64,000 nucleotides of DNA from Symbiodinium sp. CCMP2592 (GCA_905221615.1 CAJNDT010000334.1:80001-144000), one strand, 5' to 3'; positions 9,546 through 21,683 are shown, counted from the first letter of the stretch. Translations and numbers: made by a program. Notes: generated from the sequence alone by a model not told the origin.

Positions 9546-12500
9546 CCCTCCGTGCCCTGCATGGTATCCGCGCACTCCCGACACTTCCCGCAAGCTACTT
9601 CAAGCCTCAAGCCGGGCGGCAGCTAACCGCCAAAGGAAAAGAAGGCATAAGCAACAAATGAAACAACAACCCTGCAGCGTAAACTGCCCAACCATCCCAC
9701 GGGAGCGGAGGGGAACTAAACTCCGACACAATGGGGGAATGACCCCTTCGGTGGAGAACGGAAAAACCGGGCCCCATTTGTATGTCTTCTTTTCCAAGGC
9801 GTCAAGCCGCTGGAAACTGTCTGGGTGGCTGGGCTCCATGTCAGGCACCATCGCAAACGTCGTCGCCCACAAACAGGCCTGTGCGTGCTGGGTCGAATGC
9901 ACCAGTACTGATCGAGAGAAACATGGAGGCGTCGCACCCCGCGATCGCGGAGCCAAAGCGGCAGGCTGAAAGGGCGGTGGGTTTCGAAGCTGGTTTCGCA
10001 CACGGCCTCTTGTTCAGTCATCTTGATTGGCGCCGAAGTTCGGGGCTGCACTGCTGGCCGTATGGGTGCTGCAGCAGCATACGAGGCGAGTGCCTCCGCA
10101 GACGAGCGCACCCGCGAAGGTCGAGGACGAGCCGTGCCGGCGGCTGGTTTGTCACATCCAAGTTCCTTCGCAGTGGCCATCTGGCAGGGTTGCATTCTTC
10201 AGGCTGCGGCGTGGGTGTGGACCGGGTTTTGGTCTTATGGGTTTGCTTTGGATTCCCACAAGTACCAGAGAGGGTCCAGCCAGCCAGGGACAACGAGCCT
10301 CCAAGTGCCTTACAGCCTCTACCGCCTGAGATGCTCAAGGCGAGCGGCTTACACGAACTTCTTGCTGTGGCCCTGCTGGGATTTCGCATGCTGAATCTTT
10401 GGACCATTTCGTGGAAGTGAAGCAGACACCGAGCAGGCGGAGTTTTTGCAAAGCCAGATGCTTGAGCCAGAGATCCTCAGTTTTGGAGTGTGGTACTCAG
10501 CGGATGCCTCCTTTTGGTACTGGCCTGCAAGCGGAAGTCAAGCTAAACTAGGCATCGATTTGGGATAATGTTTGATTTCCCTTAGTGTTTAATTAGTATA
10601 GAACCCTACTCTTAAATAGTTTTGGGAGCTGTTAAGAAAACGACACCTAGTAAAGGTATACTAATGTATCTAGAGAGGTAACAGAGTGAAGGCCAAGGCA
10701 CTCTGTGCCAGAAAGTTCGCGCCTTGTTGTTCGTTGTGCCCGCTCAGGCCATGTTCCTCGGAATTTTCCAGGCGGCGTGCAAGTTTTGGCCGAACATTAT
10801 TGAAGCAAGTGTCAAGTGGCAGGATAGCTACTGGATTCGTACATTCTTAAGCCTAAACGTGCACGATCCGGACAAAGTCTACGACAGCATTATCTTCGGG
10901 ACATGTGTGCATTTTGCTTGAAGTTTGTTTCGCGAGGTGCTTTTCAACAAGTATCACGACTTTCCGACCTCAGCATGTGCGAGCCAGATGAGCATATCTG
11001 GATTCTTGAGGCTGTAGTTCACAACCCGCAGTCGGTGTTTTTTCCGAACGCTCTAGAGCAGGTTCTGCTTCGACTTTGGATTGTTTCCTTCGGTCGTAGA
11101 CCTGCAAACCATACAGCCCGAGCCTTACGATCTCTGGTGCGGCAGCTGGTGGCCATGAGTGTCTTCTGAAGCGTCCCAACCAGGACGTATTTCGCTTTGT
11201 AAGGCAGCTCTACGGCTTGTGCGCAGCAGAAGGCGAGAAGCAGGACACGTTGGTGCTAGTGGTTAGCTGTTGGCATAAAGCAGGAGTTGTTGTTGGGGAG
11301 TAGGTGGGGTCCCCAACTGCGGCAAGCTGCCGAATGACATGCAGAGTCGGAGAACCATTGACGCTGCCTGACCATGATCACACGGGGACGGTCGAAAAGC
11401 GTGAGACCACGACATGTGCCATACACCTTCGTTTGAGCACTTGCTTGGCTTTTTGAGGAAGCATCTAGGTGTAGGTTCACCCCCCCCTGGGGCTTGGCAG
11501 GATGCCAAGAGCAGCTCGACAGACCGTGGTGCAAGCCCTGCGCCCACGAAGAGCTCGCAGAAGAAACGCATCTCACCGAAGAAGCTTCGCTAGGGCCCCG
11601 GCATGTGCGAGGGTTCTCAGGCTGTTTCTGGCATAACTGGCCGTGTTTTCAAGTCACGCCACGACACAGAGCTATCTTCATCTTAGCAAGCTGGGCAAGA
11701 GTTTGTGCCCTATTGGACGCCTTGTGGTCTTCAGCCGAATGCCCAGAAATGCTTAATAGGCCTGTCTCGCTTCTGGCGGACGTCTGGAGCTAGTTTTCAA
11801 GTCTTGCAGGTTGCAGACACCTACAGGCACCTTGCTCCGTTGCCAACATGTCCACAACGCACCAACACCCACCAATCTACATTTGTATGTGTTGCGTGCG
11901 CTCAAATCTATGTCTAGGTTTAGTGTGGGTGTGGTGTGTGCTGTGTGTTGCGTGCGGTGTGCCGCGTGTGCCTTCTAGAGGCCTTAAGGGGGGCGGCCCC
12001 CGCGTCTCTCCAACCAACTCTTCTAGAGGCTTCACAGGGGTGGCGGGGGTAGAAAGGTTTCAAGGGGCGGGGCCGAGTGGTGCGTGTGCCTGGGGTGCTG
12101 CGCATGGGGGTGCGGTGCGGGTGGGGCGAGGCGGCGGACAGGTCAGCGGCGGAAGAGCGCTGCAAAAACTAAAGCTCCACCCCGTGCAGAAAATCACAGC
12201 CACAAGGCAAGCAAGCAGATGCACCGAACCAGATCTTCTGGAACGGGCAGCAGGTCCCGATGCCTCAGCCTCAGCTGAAGCTGTTCCATGCCGATGTTAC
12301 GCTCGTTTTCCAGTTCTCTCGGTTATCGAAAGACTTTGCCAATCTACCGGTGCAAGTCGAGTGGCACAGGGTGAAATCCAACAATCCTGGGAGCAGAATC
12401 TGGTGAAGACCTAATTTTTCAGAGAGCAAAGCCCAGAGGAGTGGATCTGCATGCTGAGTACAGCACACTTAAGTAGGACTGTCTGTACTTCGGGCAAAGC

Positions 12501-12869
12501 ACTATTGAGCCGGAACAGCTCCGCTTGCAAGGCATTTGGGATGGCTGACGCACGACTTTGCTCATCACAGTGAGCAGGACCGGACGTGGAGCTCATGCAC
12601 GACAGCTGCATGCGCCAACACCCGAGCAGTCGAGAGCAGTGGGGCATTCGTGTCCAGCGGCTCGTATAAGAGCTCGAATCAGGAGTCCAAGTGCGTCTGC
12701 ATCCTGAGTGCCATCAACGACTGGATGAAGGAGTTGAGCGACGAAAACTGCATGGCTGGACAAGCAGGTAGCTGCAAGTGAGCCGCACGCCACGAAATCT
12801 AAGTTGCGTTTTCGCGCTAAAAAACTCAGACGCCCCGAATCTGTTGTCGGGTGCGATGCTTGAGGTGCG
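9546..12869. other. No gene recognised
   Basis: Mixed-composition DNA with many short open frames but no convincing protein motif. Noted inside: a GT-rich tract at 11925-11965, and a CTAGAGGC sequence repeated at about 11974 and 12021 around a GGGGGGCGGCCCCC palindrome near 11986-12002. 10724-10921 and 10903-11169 might hold exons but nothing supports a call. Confidence 0.4.
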
Positions 12870-12989
12870 ATGCTTTTGATTTTGGAGTCTGAGTCGCATG
12901 ATGAGAGGACCGGATGTGGACGCCCGCCGACGTCTTCAATTTTCTGGAGCGATGTTGCTCGTATCTGGCCACGCCGGGATAGGGCGAGC

Positions 12990-13190
12990 TGTGGAAGTGT
13001 CGTACATAGGAACTCCAAGCTGCTTGCAGGGTTGTGCCGGCTGCAGGACATCAACGCGAGCGGCTTGATCAGCACGCGCGAGTTCATCGAAGGCAGCTTG
13101 CACCTGCGTGATGTACTGGGTGCCAATGCTTCAAATGTGTCCCACTGCTTTGCAGGGGTGAAACTCATGCGCTTGAAGAACCTGCCCAGC
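12990..13190 (+). CDS. Candidate exon with one EF-hand
   Basis: In an open frame (12870-13538) lies a canonical EF-hand loop encoded from 13047: D-I-N-A-S-G-L-I-S-T-R-E, with Asp1, Asn3, Ser5, Gly6, Ile8 and Glu12 in the expected places, followed by an amphipathic helix (FIEGSLHLRDVL). Family knowledge: dinoflagellate ion channels and calcium-dependent proteins often carry such C-terminal EF-hands with an EGxxxLR tail. Exon limits are uncertain; a CAG acceptor sits immediately before the loop at 13046. Not enough is visible to name the protein. Confidence 0.45.
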
Positions 13191-13539
13191 GACGAGGAGC
13201 TTCGCAGGCCGGTGCGTACCCAGTGGCGACTGTTCCGTGAATTCCCGCAGGCGACGATCCCTAGTTCAATGTGCCGCAGCCAATTGCCTTGTTTTGTGCC
13301 GACGCCCCAGTGGCAGGTTGCTGCCGCTTCTGATGTCTGCCGACAAGGGCCTTATAGCACCGCGGGAACTGCATCAGGCATGAGCTACAGAGCGAGACCA
13401 TTCCGAATGCCGAGCGAGTGTGACAGCAGGTCTCAGACCACAGCCTCGCAGTTAGAAAGTGGTCAGGCTCTGGCCGTCATCGCGAAGCAGAAGCACAAGT
13501 TGGACCTTGCCTCGATCCCAGTGTCACAGCCGTGGTAGT

Positions 13540-16100
13540 CGTAGGTGCAATGGCGGACCGTTTTCGTATCGTGCGATTTTCTGCCGCTGGATTATGGGGC
13601 GTGGCAGCAGTGCTGGTGCCGTTGGTGGCAGTTGTGTGCTGATCGTCGTGGCAGCGCTAGTTCCTTCCTGTGTGGTATTCTAACACAGCATCGCGCCACT
13701 GTGTCTAGCAGTGCTAGTAGCTGCCAGATGTTTTACAGATAGGAGGTTATACCGCCCAACACGCCTACTAACAACTTCCGAAAATCTGAGATAGTGTCAG
13801 CAAAGTTTAGCCGAAGAAGTCGCAGGTCGAAGTAGAAAGCTGGCAGTGCCAGCAGAATGCGGCACTTGACGGACGTCACAATACTTTGTACGCCTCGGTT
13901 CTTGTGTTTGCAGGATGGGAATTCTCACGAGTAATACAGGTAGCGTTTGGGTATTAGGCACTGGCCCGTATGTGCGAGAAATCAATGCGGCTGGAGGGAT
14001 CCCGATCTCTGAGAAGTATGAGCGGTCAGAATCGGTCAGATCACAAAGTCATGCACGAACAGCCGGCAGATGCGCGAGGCAGCGAATTTTTTCCTCAAGT
14101 CCGAGCAGGACATGTCCATGGCAGAGTGGAACGCCAGCCACTTCTTCAGGGATCTGGTCAAGGCGTGGTCAAGGGGATACGCAATCCCAACTGTGGCCTG
14201 CTCGGCATGTTTCGCATGTCGGCAGGTGATGGAGAAGAATTCTTGGTCGCCGGAGCGTCTCTTTGCTGAGCTTGGAGGTGGCAAGGACCTCCTGGCTGTC
14301 CCGGTTATTTCGTCTCACTTGACCGTGCTTTCGAAAGGCCACCTGCAGCAGTGCTTCGGTGCATGGCAAGTTTTCGATTCTACCAGAAAATGCAGCAGGA
14401 AGCCATCACGAAGCAAGAGCTCGAGGAGAAGGTGATCCTTCACCTGCCCTCCCCTGCCCGTGCTAGATTTCAACAAGCACGTCGGGCTAAATACATTGGG
14501 TCAAGTTCGGTTTGGGCTGTGCTCGGGGCAGGCGCGCGTCTTGCTTCGAGTACACTGTGGCCGAAGCCCGGCACTGGAAGTCGCCCAGCCCTTCGACATC
14601 CTCGATGTGAACGGGGACTGGGGACCTGCAGGGTACACGTTAAGACCGTTCTAGCACAGTGCGTCAGTCGGCAGGAGCCAAGTTCGAAGTCGGTTGAGTG
14701 AAAGAACGACCTGCTCTCGTCCTGGAAAGTAGCCATTCGCCCAACTTGTTAACGGCCCCACGCATGTGACTGGCACTGTATCCAGCTAGCTAGATCCCGC
14801 TTCAGCCCCCCCCGGCTGAAAAGCCCGAACACAAGCTTGTGGTGCCCGAACGTGACGATGTTCCGCGGTTCATGCGCGTGAAAGTATAGCGTTTTCGAGC
14901 AACCAGGAATGCAGAGTGCAGATTCTTATGAAAATGCTGCAACTCTTGCAGTCTCTCGTCGAGAGCAGGGGGAATGTGAATCCTCTATGCTGTGCAGCTG
15001 CTGAAATCAGCAGCAAGATGGCTTGAGCGTAGCGCTGCGCATAGTAAACACAGGACACCGCAGAGTGATGGTGTATGCAGTCCCAAAGTTCGGCACCGAA
15101 ACAAACCTTGCACATCCTGAAGCGGTGCAGTGACAGGTAGGCAATGGAAAAGCACGGAGATTCACTGCGTGAGACAAGATTTAGTACTGAGCAGATAACT
15201 TCAACTGAATGTCCCTTGCACTCTGCCACTTACCCCCAGCTACTTTTTCAACATCTATATGTTGCACAGCTATATTTGGACCCGGGTGTCGTCTCAATGA
15301 TGCCCCATAGACAGTGGTGTTTGTCTTGACACTTGTCGGAATTGGTGGCACCTTTTCTTAGCTTTCCCATGCTACGTTGCGTAAATGATGCTCTCGAACT
15401 GCGACTCTTTAAGGGGAAACGGCGGCATGGACGAAGAGCGCCTTGTGTGTTTGCTTACTGTCGCTGACACCTTCGCACTGTGATGTGACTTCCAAAAGCT
15501 CGACTGCTCGGTTGATTGGATTAGCAAGTACGAACCCTTCAGGATGCGGAGTTCGAGGACCGTATATTTCAGGCAGCCACGAACTAAAGGACTTTGTGGT
15601 GTTTCGTGTCTGCCCGCTGTCGGGATCGACGTTTCTGGTTGGCACTTCATTTGGCTTTTTCGTTCCTCGTCGCTACATGTCGGGTCGTCGCAGAGTCTCT
15701 TTTTTGCATCAGGTCCTCCTCGTTTCCTGTCTCGGTGCCAACTGCTGCTCAGTCTGCACCTCCCGGAGAGGAAGAACGCACCAAACAGAGCTTCATGGAT
15801 TCATGGATTGAGGTGTTGGGCCGTTTCCTGCAAGCAAGTGCTGCGTTAGGGCAACCTCGGTGCTTGTGCTGGACTCCGATGCGGGAGCCCATAGGCTTTT
15901 AGGGGAGTTGGCAACTCTCAGAGAGAGGGAGTTGTTGCGGATCTGTCCACATCTTGCACACGCAGATGGCTGAAGACATCCTCGGTCACTGGAATCAGTC
16001 AGCAACCATGGAGGACACATCGACAAAACGAGAACAAGAAGCGAAGCTCTCAACCTCCCACCCTGGCAGAGCATGGGACAAGAGTTCGACAGCGCTGAAG
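13540..16100. other. No gene recognised; possible intron sequence
   Basis: Short open frames only. A frame at 14070-14435 has some protein character (LKSEQDMSMAEW) but no family was recognised. If the EF-hand exons at about 13.05 and 16.2 kb belong to one gene, this stretch would be its introns. Confidence 0.3.
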
Positions 16101-16179
16101 TGGTCTGAGCTCGTTAGTGCGACTTGCGAGACTTATGCGAACATGCATCGACTGGGGAGTCCGATGGTGAGCACCGGAA

Positions 16180-16396
16180 GGGCACGGTAGCCATAGCTCG
16201 ACATCTGCTGCGGCAGGATGGGGTCATTGAGAGGGAGGAATTCGTTGCCATCATTGTGCAATTGCTCAAGGCCGAGATGCAGACCTCGTCATTCTTTAGG
16301 AAGGGTCGTTTTTGGAAGCAGGCCAAGAATTTGGGCTTCGGTTTGGAGATGTTTGGAGGGAATGACTTGGCTAGATGGCTGCTAGATGCTATTTAG
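16180..16396 (+). CDS. Candidate exon with EF-hand-like second half
   Basis: The frame encodes ARHLLRQDGVIEREEFVAII followed by a helix rich in Leu/Lys and ends at TAG 16394. DGVIEREEF is the second half of an EF-hand loop (Gly6, Ile8, Glu12); the first Asp position is poorly placed, so the loop may be split by an intron or degenerate. It lies on the same strand as the EF-hand exon at 13.0 kb and the membrane exons at 18 kb. Confidence 0.3.
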
Positions 16397-16399
16397 ACG

Positions 16400-17953
16400 T
16401 CCTGCTGTTGCCAAGTCCTGTTCGTTCTGTCGTCTCATTGGCTAACGCGAGCGTGGCAGCCGTGATCTTGGCAGATTTCTTGCCAGGCCTTGGCCATGCC
16501 TGCGTCTCAGACTTCAAGTGGTTCGGGGGCGCCCCCCCGGCCGGGGTACATTGGACCCGCAGTCTGCAAATGCATGTGCGATCTCACCTCTGGAAACATC
16601 ACGAGTTATCGCTCCACTTGAATGCGCAAATCATGCAAGCTGCGGCATGTCTCTGAAAAGTGGAGCCGTGTGGAGTAAGCAAGAACTACAAGAGACTCAT
16701 GGCTGGAACACAATTTCTTGCGTCTCAGACTTGCCCCATCAATGCCAACACAGGAACCGAAGGCCCACGGGAGGATAGGCTGTACACCGGTCTTCCCATT
16801 TCACAGTGCGTTTTCGATCAAGGCAGGGCAAGGAGGACTCCGGCCGGCGCCGACGGCAGCTGCAGGCGATGCAACATGTGCAGGGTTCCAAAGCCAAGTC
16901 CAAGTCTTGATCCTTAAGCTTCAGATGTGGATGGATGTGGAAGCCCCTGCGGGAGTTCCATCCCTGGATTCTTGAGGGTTTCGGCTTCCATCTGCCGATT
17001 CGCATTTTCACCAAGTGAGGAGTTGCAGCCTTGAAGAGTTGTCTAGCTGTTGGACATCAGGGTGTGGCCTCGAATTGAACGCTGTCCGAGGGCCCCCGTG
17101 GCTCGAGGCCTATTGCCAAAAGGCATAGCAGTCTGGAGAGGTCTCTGCATGCCATGGCTGGAATTTCAGGCTACTTGTCCGGATCTCGTTTAGGTGCCGG
17201 AGAGGAGTCGGTACAAGAAAGACAAAGTCAAAGCCTCATGTCACACCCAACCAATGAAGTACAAATTAGCTCCCGCAGTTCGTGTTTTGGTTGAAGAACG
17301 GAAGCGCTTCGTCGCGCTGAGGGTATCCTCCCCTTCTAGCTGAGTCATGCTTAAAGGATGTTTGGATTAGGCTGCTGTGCGGTGCTTGAGCAGAGAGCGA
17401 GTATGAGCGAGAGTCGAGCACACTTGACCACTGCTCTGGGCCTTGGCACTGTCCCTGCTTTCTCACCCTCGAACTTTAGTTTCTTCATTGAGGGTGCTAA
17501 AAGAGTATCTAAGGAGGGCACTCAGACATCCTTGCGCAGAGCTCTTCTTCCGAGTACGCGCAGCCTTCAGCGGCAAGCAGTGGTGTCTTTCCCAAGGCTC
17601 ATTCAGGGTGTTGATGGTTCCCTTTCAGGTTGTTGCGATGACCGCTTCAAAGGTGCCGGTTGTGAGTTTGGAGTTGCACTCGTCGTGGACCCTGCAACCA
17701 CCGATGACTCGTCGCAACTCTCCACGCCGGCAGGCTTTGCCAAAGAAAAGCATGGCAAGCACCGAACTGGAGAGAGAGGCGCTTCGGTGTCAATGCACAG
17801 TCGGCTCTTCCTGTAGCTGGATTCGATTTGTAGATTGTACGTAGATATGTGAAATGCTGTGCCTGCGTTCTCAAGCGCCCTCGGCTCCGAAATACGTCGT
17901 GAGTCGTTGTGTGCGACCGGCCCCAGTCTCTAAAGTCGCTGTTCGATCTTGGT
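16400..17953. other. No gene recognised
   Basis: Several overlapping open frames (for example 17358-17844) but no clear motif in any of them. Confidence 0.3.
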
Positions 17954-17958
17954 TCCAG

Positions 17959-18060
17959 GTGGACGATGCGTTCGAGGCGATACTGGAGTGGGTGCAGCAG
18001 AGTCAAGCCGAAAGTCAGGACTCTGTACGAAGTCTGTTGTGCCTTGTCTCCGGTCTTCCG
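17959..18060 (+). CDS. Candidate short exon
   Basis: Directly after a good acceptor (TTCCAG ending at 17958) the frame reads VDDAFEAILEWVQQSQAESQ, which looks like a genuine helical protein segment. Exon end unknown. It probably joins the exon starting near 18110. Confidence 0.3.
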
Positions 18061-18109
18061 TTGTTTGTTTCATGCCGTTTATAGAGTGCCGTACAGTCAC
18101 GACTTTGCC

Positions 18110-18974
18110 ATGCCCTACTGCTGAAGAAAGGTTGGCGTTGCTTCACGGACAAGTTCGGGATCGAGTAACACGGGCTCGAGAGATCCAGACATTGCAGGAT
18201 CAATTGTCAAAAGGTTTGGCTGTGGGAATGCAGTCAACTCAGACATGGTCATCCCAGACCAGACCGGTGAGGGATTCTAGTTGGGCCAGCAGGCACAACC
18301 GCAAGCTCTTGCAGAGTGGTGCCCTTGGTATGCCACAGCTACAGCCACGGACCGGTACGCCACAGCTACAGCCACGGACCGGTACGCCTGTCAAGAGTGT
18401 GACAGGTGCCTTCAGTGACAAGTCTGACGGCTCAATCGAGTCGGTCAAACCTAAGGCTAAGGGTTCAAACAGGATCCACGGCCCTCCGGATGCCCCGAAG
18501 CCTGCGCAGATTTTGCCGGAAGCTGACTGCTCGGTGGATCTGCCTGCGTTCCACAAACGCCCCTCCAGACGGCGTTCTTTCTGTCGTGAAGCGGCGCTCG
18601 ATGAGGGTGTACAGTTCTCCAACTTTGTGGGGAAGATGCTTAGCAAACTTCCGGAAGAGCAAGTCGAGGAACCCCACGTGCAGCTGGAGCCTCCAATTCC
18701 TCGTTTATTCTGGCTCTCGCAGTGGATGCTGCTGAGCCTGTTGAAGGCTTCTGGCATTTCTGCTTTTGGTAAATCGGAAGAGCACCCCGGGATGATCATC
18801 ATGGCTTACCACTGGCTTCTCATATTCGCGTTTATTGCGGCAGTGGTCTTCGCTGCAGTTGAGCTTGTCTCCTGCCGACTGCAGTCGGATCTGATATCAA
18901 ACCCGGGCCTTGCTCTGATGATTCGGGCACGGGTACCGACTTGGCAGTTTTCTTGGGGGCTTTGGGAGTCTTGA
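18110..18974 (+). CDS. Candidate exon of an unidentified membrane protein
   Basis: An open frame (17949-18974) shows protein character from about 18115: a charged helical start (AEERLALLHGQVRDRV), a basic/Ser-rich linker containing two copies of QLQPRTGTP, an acidic patch, and a hydrophobic stretch (LLIFAFIAAVVFAAVELV, about 18810-18865) that should be a membrane helix. The final 20-30 codons may be intron. A further frame at 18984-19175 continues with basic helical sequence (FKVWLEGFMRLTVRRWLQAF) and may be the next exon. Family not recognised. Confidence 0.4.
18333..18387 (+). repeat. Two-copy 27-bp tandem repeat inside a coding frame
   Basis: Two identical 27-bp units (CACAGCTACAGCCACGGACC...) keep the frame and encode the nonapeptide QLQPRTGTP twice. 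Perfect identity points to a recent duplication. Confidence 0.85.
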
Positions 18975-18983
18975 TTTACTCTG

Positions 18984-19175
18984 GTGGCTGGTTTTATTCT
19001 GCCAGATGCGCGACTCGGCACAGTGCTGCAGTGCATGTTTGATTGTAGAAATGAGGAACGGTTCTCGTTCAAGGTTTGGCTTGAGGGGTTCATGCGTTTG
19101 ACGGTGCGCCGGTGGCTGCAAGCCTTTGCAGGATTAGCCTGTCTTCCAGTGTTGTCGTCTGCCAATTGCAGGTGA
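18984..19175 (+). CDS. Candidate downstream exon of the membrane protein
   Basis: The frame encodes 63 residues with a basic amphipathic stretch followed by a hydrophobic end, in line with a cytoplasmic loop leading into a membrane segment. It follows the exon at 18110-18974 in another frame, which would need an intron or a frameshift between them. Confidence 0.25.
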   Translation: MAGFILPDARLGTVLQCMFDCRNEERFSFKVWLEGFMRLTVRRWLQAFAGLACLPVLSSANCR

Positions 19176-19257
19176 GATCATGTAGCCTTTGCCCCGAAAT
19201 GCTTTGTTACCCACAGTTACCCACTGAAACCGTCTTTGTGCATACTGGTTTGTGCTA

Positions 19258-19335
19258 GTTTTTTTTTTATTTTTTTTTTCGTTGTTCGTTTGTTTGTTCG
19301 TTGGTTGGTGGTTTTTGTTTATTTGTTTGTTTGCG
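19258..19335. repeat. T-rich tract with GTTT/GTTC repeats
   Basis: A run of T broken by single bases (19258-19280) followed by TTTGTTTG / TTCGTTGG repeats. Confidence 0.7.
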
Positions 19336-19428
19336 GTTGCCTCTGTGGAGAACTTGTTCGTGTGCGGCTAAGACCAGAAAGATTGCACATGCAGAGTTGA
19401 AAGTCCTGAGCCAACGAAGCTGCCTGCC

Positions 19429-19881
19429 ATGGTGAGATGCAGAAACTGCTCATCGCCGGGTACCTGTGGAGTGGTTGTGAAAGTGCTGAGGACGGTGAGT
19501 TTGGAGTGTGAACCCCATTGGCCAGTGCAGCCGGCACCTCGGATACCGGATGGGTCTATCATCTGTCGAGACAAAGACCCACCTCACCAGTGCAGTCTCG
19601 GGGGCTACCTTGGGGAGTTGGAGCTGCGGCGAGCGGCTACGGATGTGCCAGCAGAAAGGGCTAAAGGTTGCAAAGGTCTTGACGGCAAAGGCGGTGGTGG
19701 ATGGCTTGGTGCCGACGGCTACAAGGCCGTGCTAAGCATGCTGCAAAAGTCGACTGAACCTTTCCTTCGCTGGCTTGAAAGCATCAAGCGGGCTACATGG
19801 GCTTCGGCGAACACGAAGAGGAGAACGGGTACTAGGACCCAAGTGCTGAGACGTATAGGCAAGAAGCCGGGACGAAGATGA
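19429..19881 (+). CDS. Hypothetical protein (150 aa) or 3' exon
   Basis: The ATG at 19429 has GCCATGG context and the frame ends at TGA 19879. The second half ([20 protein letters not shown], then a basic C-terminus [10 protein letters not shown]) reads like a real protein; the first half contains a few Cys (CRNC, CEPHW) but no clear zinc motif. The GGGCACAA minisatellite begins about 75 bases after the stop. No family recognised; it may be the last exon of the gene at 18 kb. Confidence 0.35.
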   Translation: MVRCRNCSSPGTCGVVVKVLRTVSLECEPHWPVQPAPRIPDGSIICRDKDPPHQCSLGGYLGELELRRAATDVPAERAKGCKGLDGKGGGGWLGADGYKAVLSMLQKSTEPFLRWLESIKRATWASANTKRRTGTRTQVLRRIGKKPGRR

Positions 19882-19957
19882 CGAGACGACCACATCTACC
19901 TAAGCGACGGCGACCCAGGTTTTCGCGGAAGACAAGAGAGAGGTCCCCCAGTGATCC

Positions 19958-20216
19958 CGGGCACAAGGGCGCAAGGGCACAAGGGCACAAGGGCACGGAA
20001 AGGGCACGGCAAGGGCACCACAAGGGCACCACAAGGGCACGGCAAGGGCACAAGGGCACAAGGGCACAAGGGCACAAGGCCACAAGGGCACAAGGGCACA
20101 AGGGTACAAGGGCACAGGGGCACAAGGGCACAAGGGCACAAGGGCACAAGGGCACAAGGGCATGAGGGCATACGGGCACAAGGGCACAAGAGCAAAGGGG
20201 CACAAGAGCCTGACAG
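19958..20216. repeat. 8-bp minisatellite (GGGCACAA)n
   Basis: About 30 units of GGGCACAA with variants (GGGCACGG, GGGCACCA, GGCCACAA). Three units make 24 bases, so every frame stays open and gives artefactual GHKGTRAQ repeats. The same unit forms a second array at 33400-33598. Confidence 0.95.
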
Positions 20217-20226
20217 CACATATACG

Positions 20227-20260
<34 letters not shown>

Positions 20261-20880
20261 CATATATACATATATACATATATACATATATACATATATA
20301 CATATATACATATATACGTATATACATATATACGTATATACATATATACATATATACGTATATACATATATACATATATACATATATACATATATACGCA
20401 TATACATATATACGTATATACATATATACATATATACGTATATACATATGTACATATACATATATATATATACATATACATTTACATATACATATACATC
20501 TACATTTACATCTACATCTACATCTACCTCTACGTCTACATATACATATACATATACATCTACATCTACATCTACATCTACATCTACATCTACATCTACA
20601 TCTACATATACATCTACATTTACATATACATATACAAATACATATACATATACATATACAAATACATATACATATACATATACATATAAATATACATATA
20701 CATATACATACACATACACATACACATACACATATACATATGCATATACATATACATATACATTTACATATACATATACATATACATATACATCTACATC
20801 TACATCTACATCTACATATACATATACATATACATATACACATGCATACACACATACATATACATAAACATATACACAAT
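20217..20880. repeat. 660-bp TA-rich microsatellite with shifting units
   Basis: Begins as (TA)n near 20228, passes into 10-bp-like TATATACATA units (20265-20450), then hexamers TACATA, TACATC (20480-20630 and 20790-20820) and TACACA variants up to 20880. All open frames on both strands here are repeat artefacts. Confidence 0.95.
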
Positions 20881-21124
20881 CATCTTGGACAGCTAAGCGA
20901 ACTCGTTCGCTCAGTTTTGTGAACGCTGTGTCGTCGCATCTTCGCTGGTTGGCGCTTTGCTCCTGCAAGGCCACATTGATGCTTGTTCCTTTTGCGAGAA
21001 ATGTTATATTCTTCTTGTGTCGACATAAAGCGGAAAATGAAAGGCTTCCTTGTTCCAGATTCGCGCAATAGCTTAGCATCTTGAAACTTTCACAGCGTCA
21101 TTGTAGACTCGGCCTTCGACTTTC

Positions 21125-21410
21125 GAAGCTTGCTGCTGGGGGCTACAAGTATACATTGACTCTTTGTTTTACTAGGGTTCCCACAATTAGAAGTCTTTTT
21201 CCAGCATCTGTTCTTCAGGGGTCTTAGGGTTTAGAAGGCTGCTGGAAGTACTTTGATAAAACTCCAAAGCTTCCTTGGGGCTATAAGTATAGCTTCAGAC
21301 ATTCGTTTTGCAAAGGGGTCTCAAAGCAACATGTATCTTTCCAGCATTTGTTCTTCAAAAGTTTTAGGGTTTAGAAGGCTGTTTGCAATACTCTGATAGA
21401 ATCTCCTCTT
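21125..21410. repeat. Diverged two-copy tandem repeat, period about 139 bp
   Basis: Copy 1 (about 21125-21265) and copy 2 (about 21265-21410) share GGGGCTA(C/T)AAGTATA, TTTCCAGCAT(C/T)TGTTCTTC and TTAGGGTTTAGAAGGCTG. Both contain a telomere-like TTAGGGTTTAG. Non-coding. Confidence 0.75.
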
Positions 21411-21434
21411 GTCATCATAACCTAGACAGGCAGG

Positions 21435-21610
21435 ACTTGAAGCTGGATTTACTTAATACACCATCTCATTCACAAGAACCCGGAACTGAATTTGCTTAAT
21501 GCACCACTCAGATAGCCGTTCTTATAAGCCGAATTTGTTTAATGCACTAGAAAGAAAGAGCTCATAAGGGCGAAAACTAAGTGACTCGAAACTGAATTTG
21601 CATAACGTGG
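21435..21610. repeat. Degenerate copies of the TTTGCTTAATGCACCAC repeat
   Basis: Three to four copies of a core reading GAATTTGCTTAATGCACCAC (variants TTTACTTAATACACCA, TTTGTTTAATGCACT, TTTGCATAACG). The same core is the heart of the 43-bp tandem array at 28060-28365. It lies directly downstream of the minus-strand glycosyltransferase gene. Confidence 0.75.
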
Positions 21611-21683
21611 AAAGCATCGAATACGCTTGTTCATCTTTCCAGGCAACAGCCACGTGCTACCGCGTGAGACAATCAACAGGCGA

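Noticed and set aside
14580-14660. DVNGDWGPAGY as an EF-hand loop
   Set aside because: Only the first half fits; there is no Ile at position 8 or Glu at 12.
19832-21079. Long minus-strand open frame (415 codons) and several similar ones through 19.9-20.9 kb
   Set aside because: They are created by 8-bp and 6-bp repeats that lack stops; the products are simple repeats ([15 protein letters not shown]) and not proteins.
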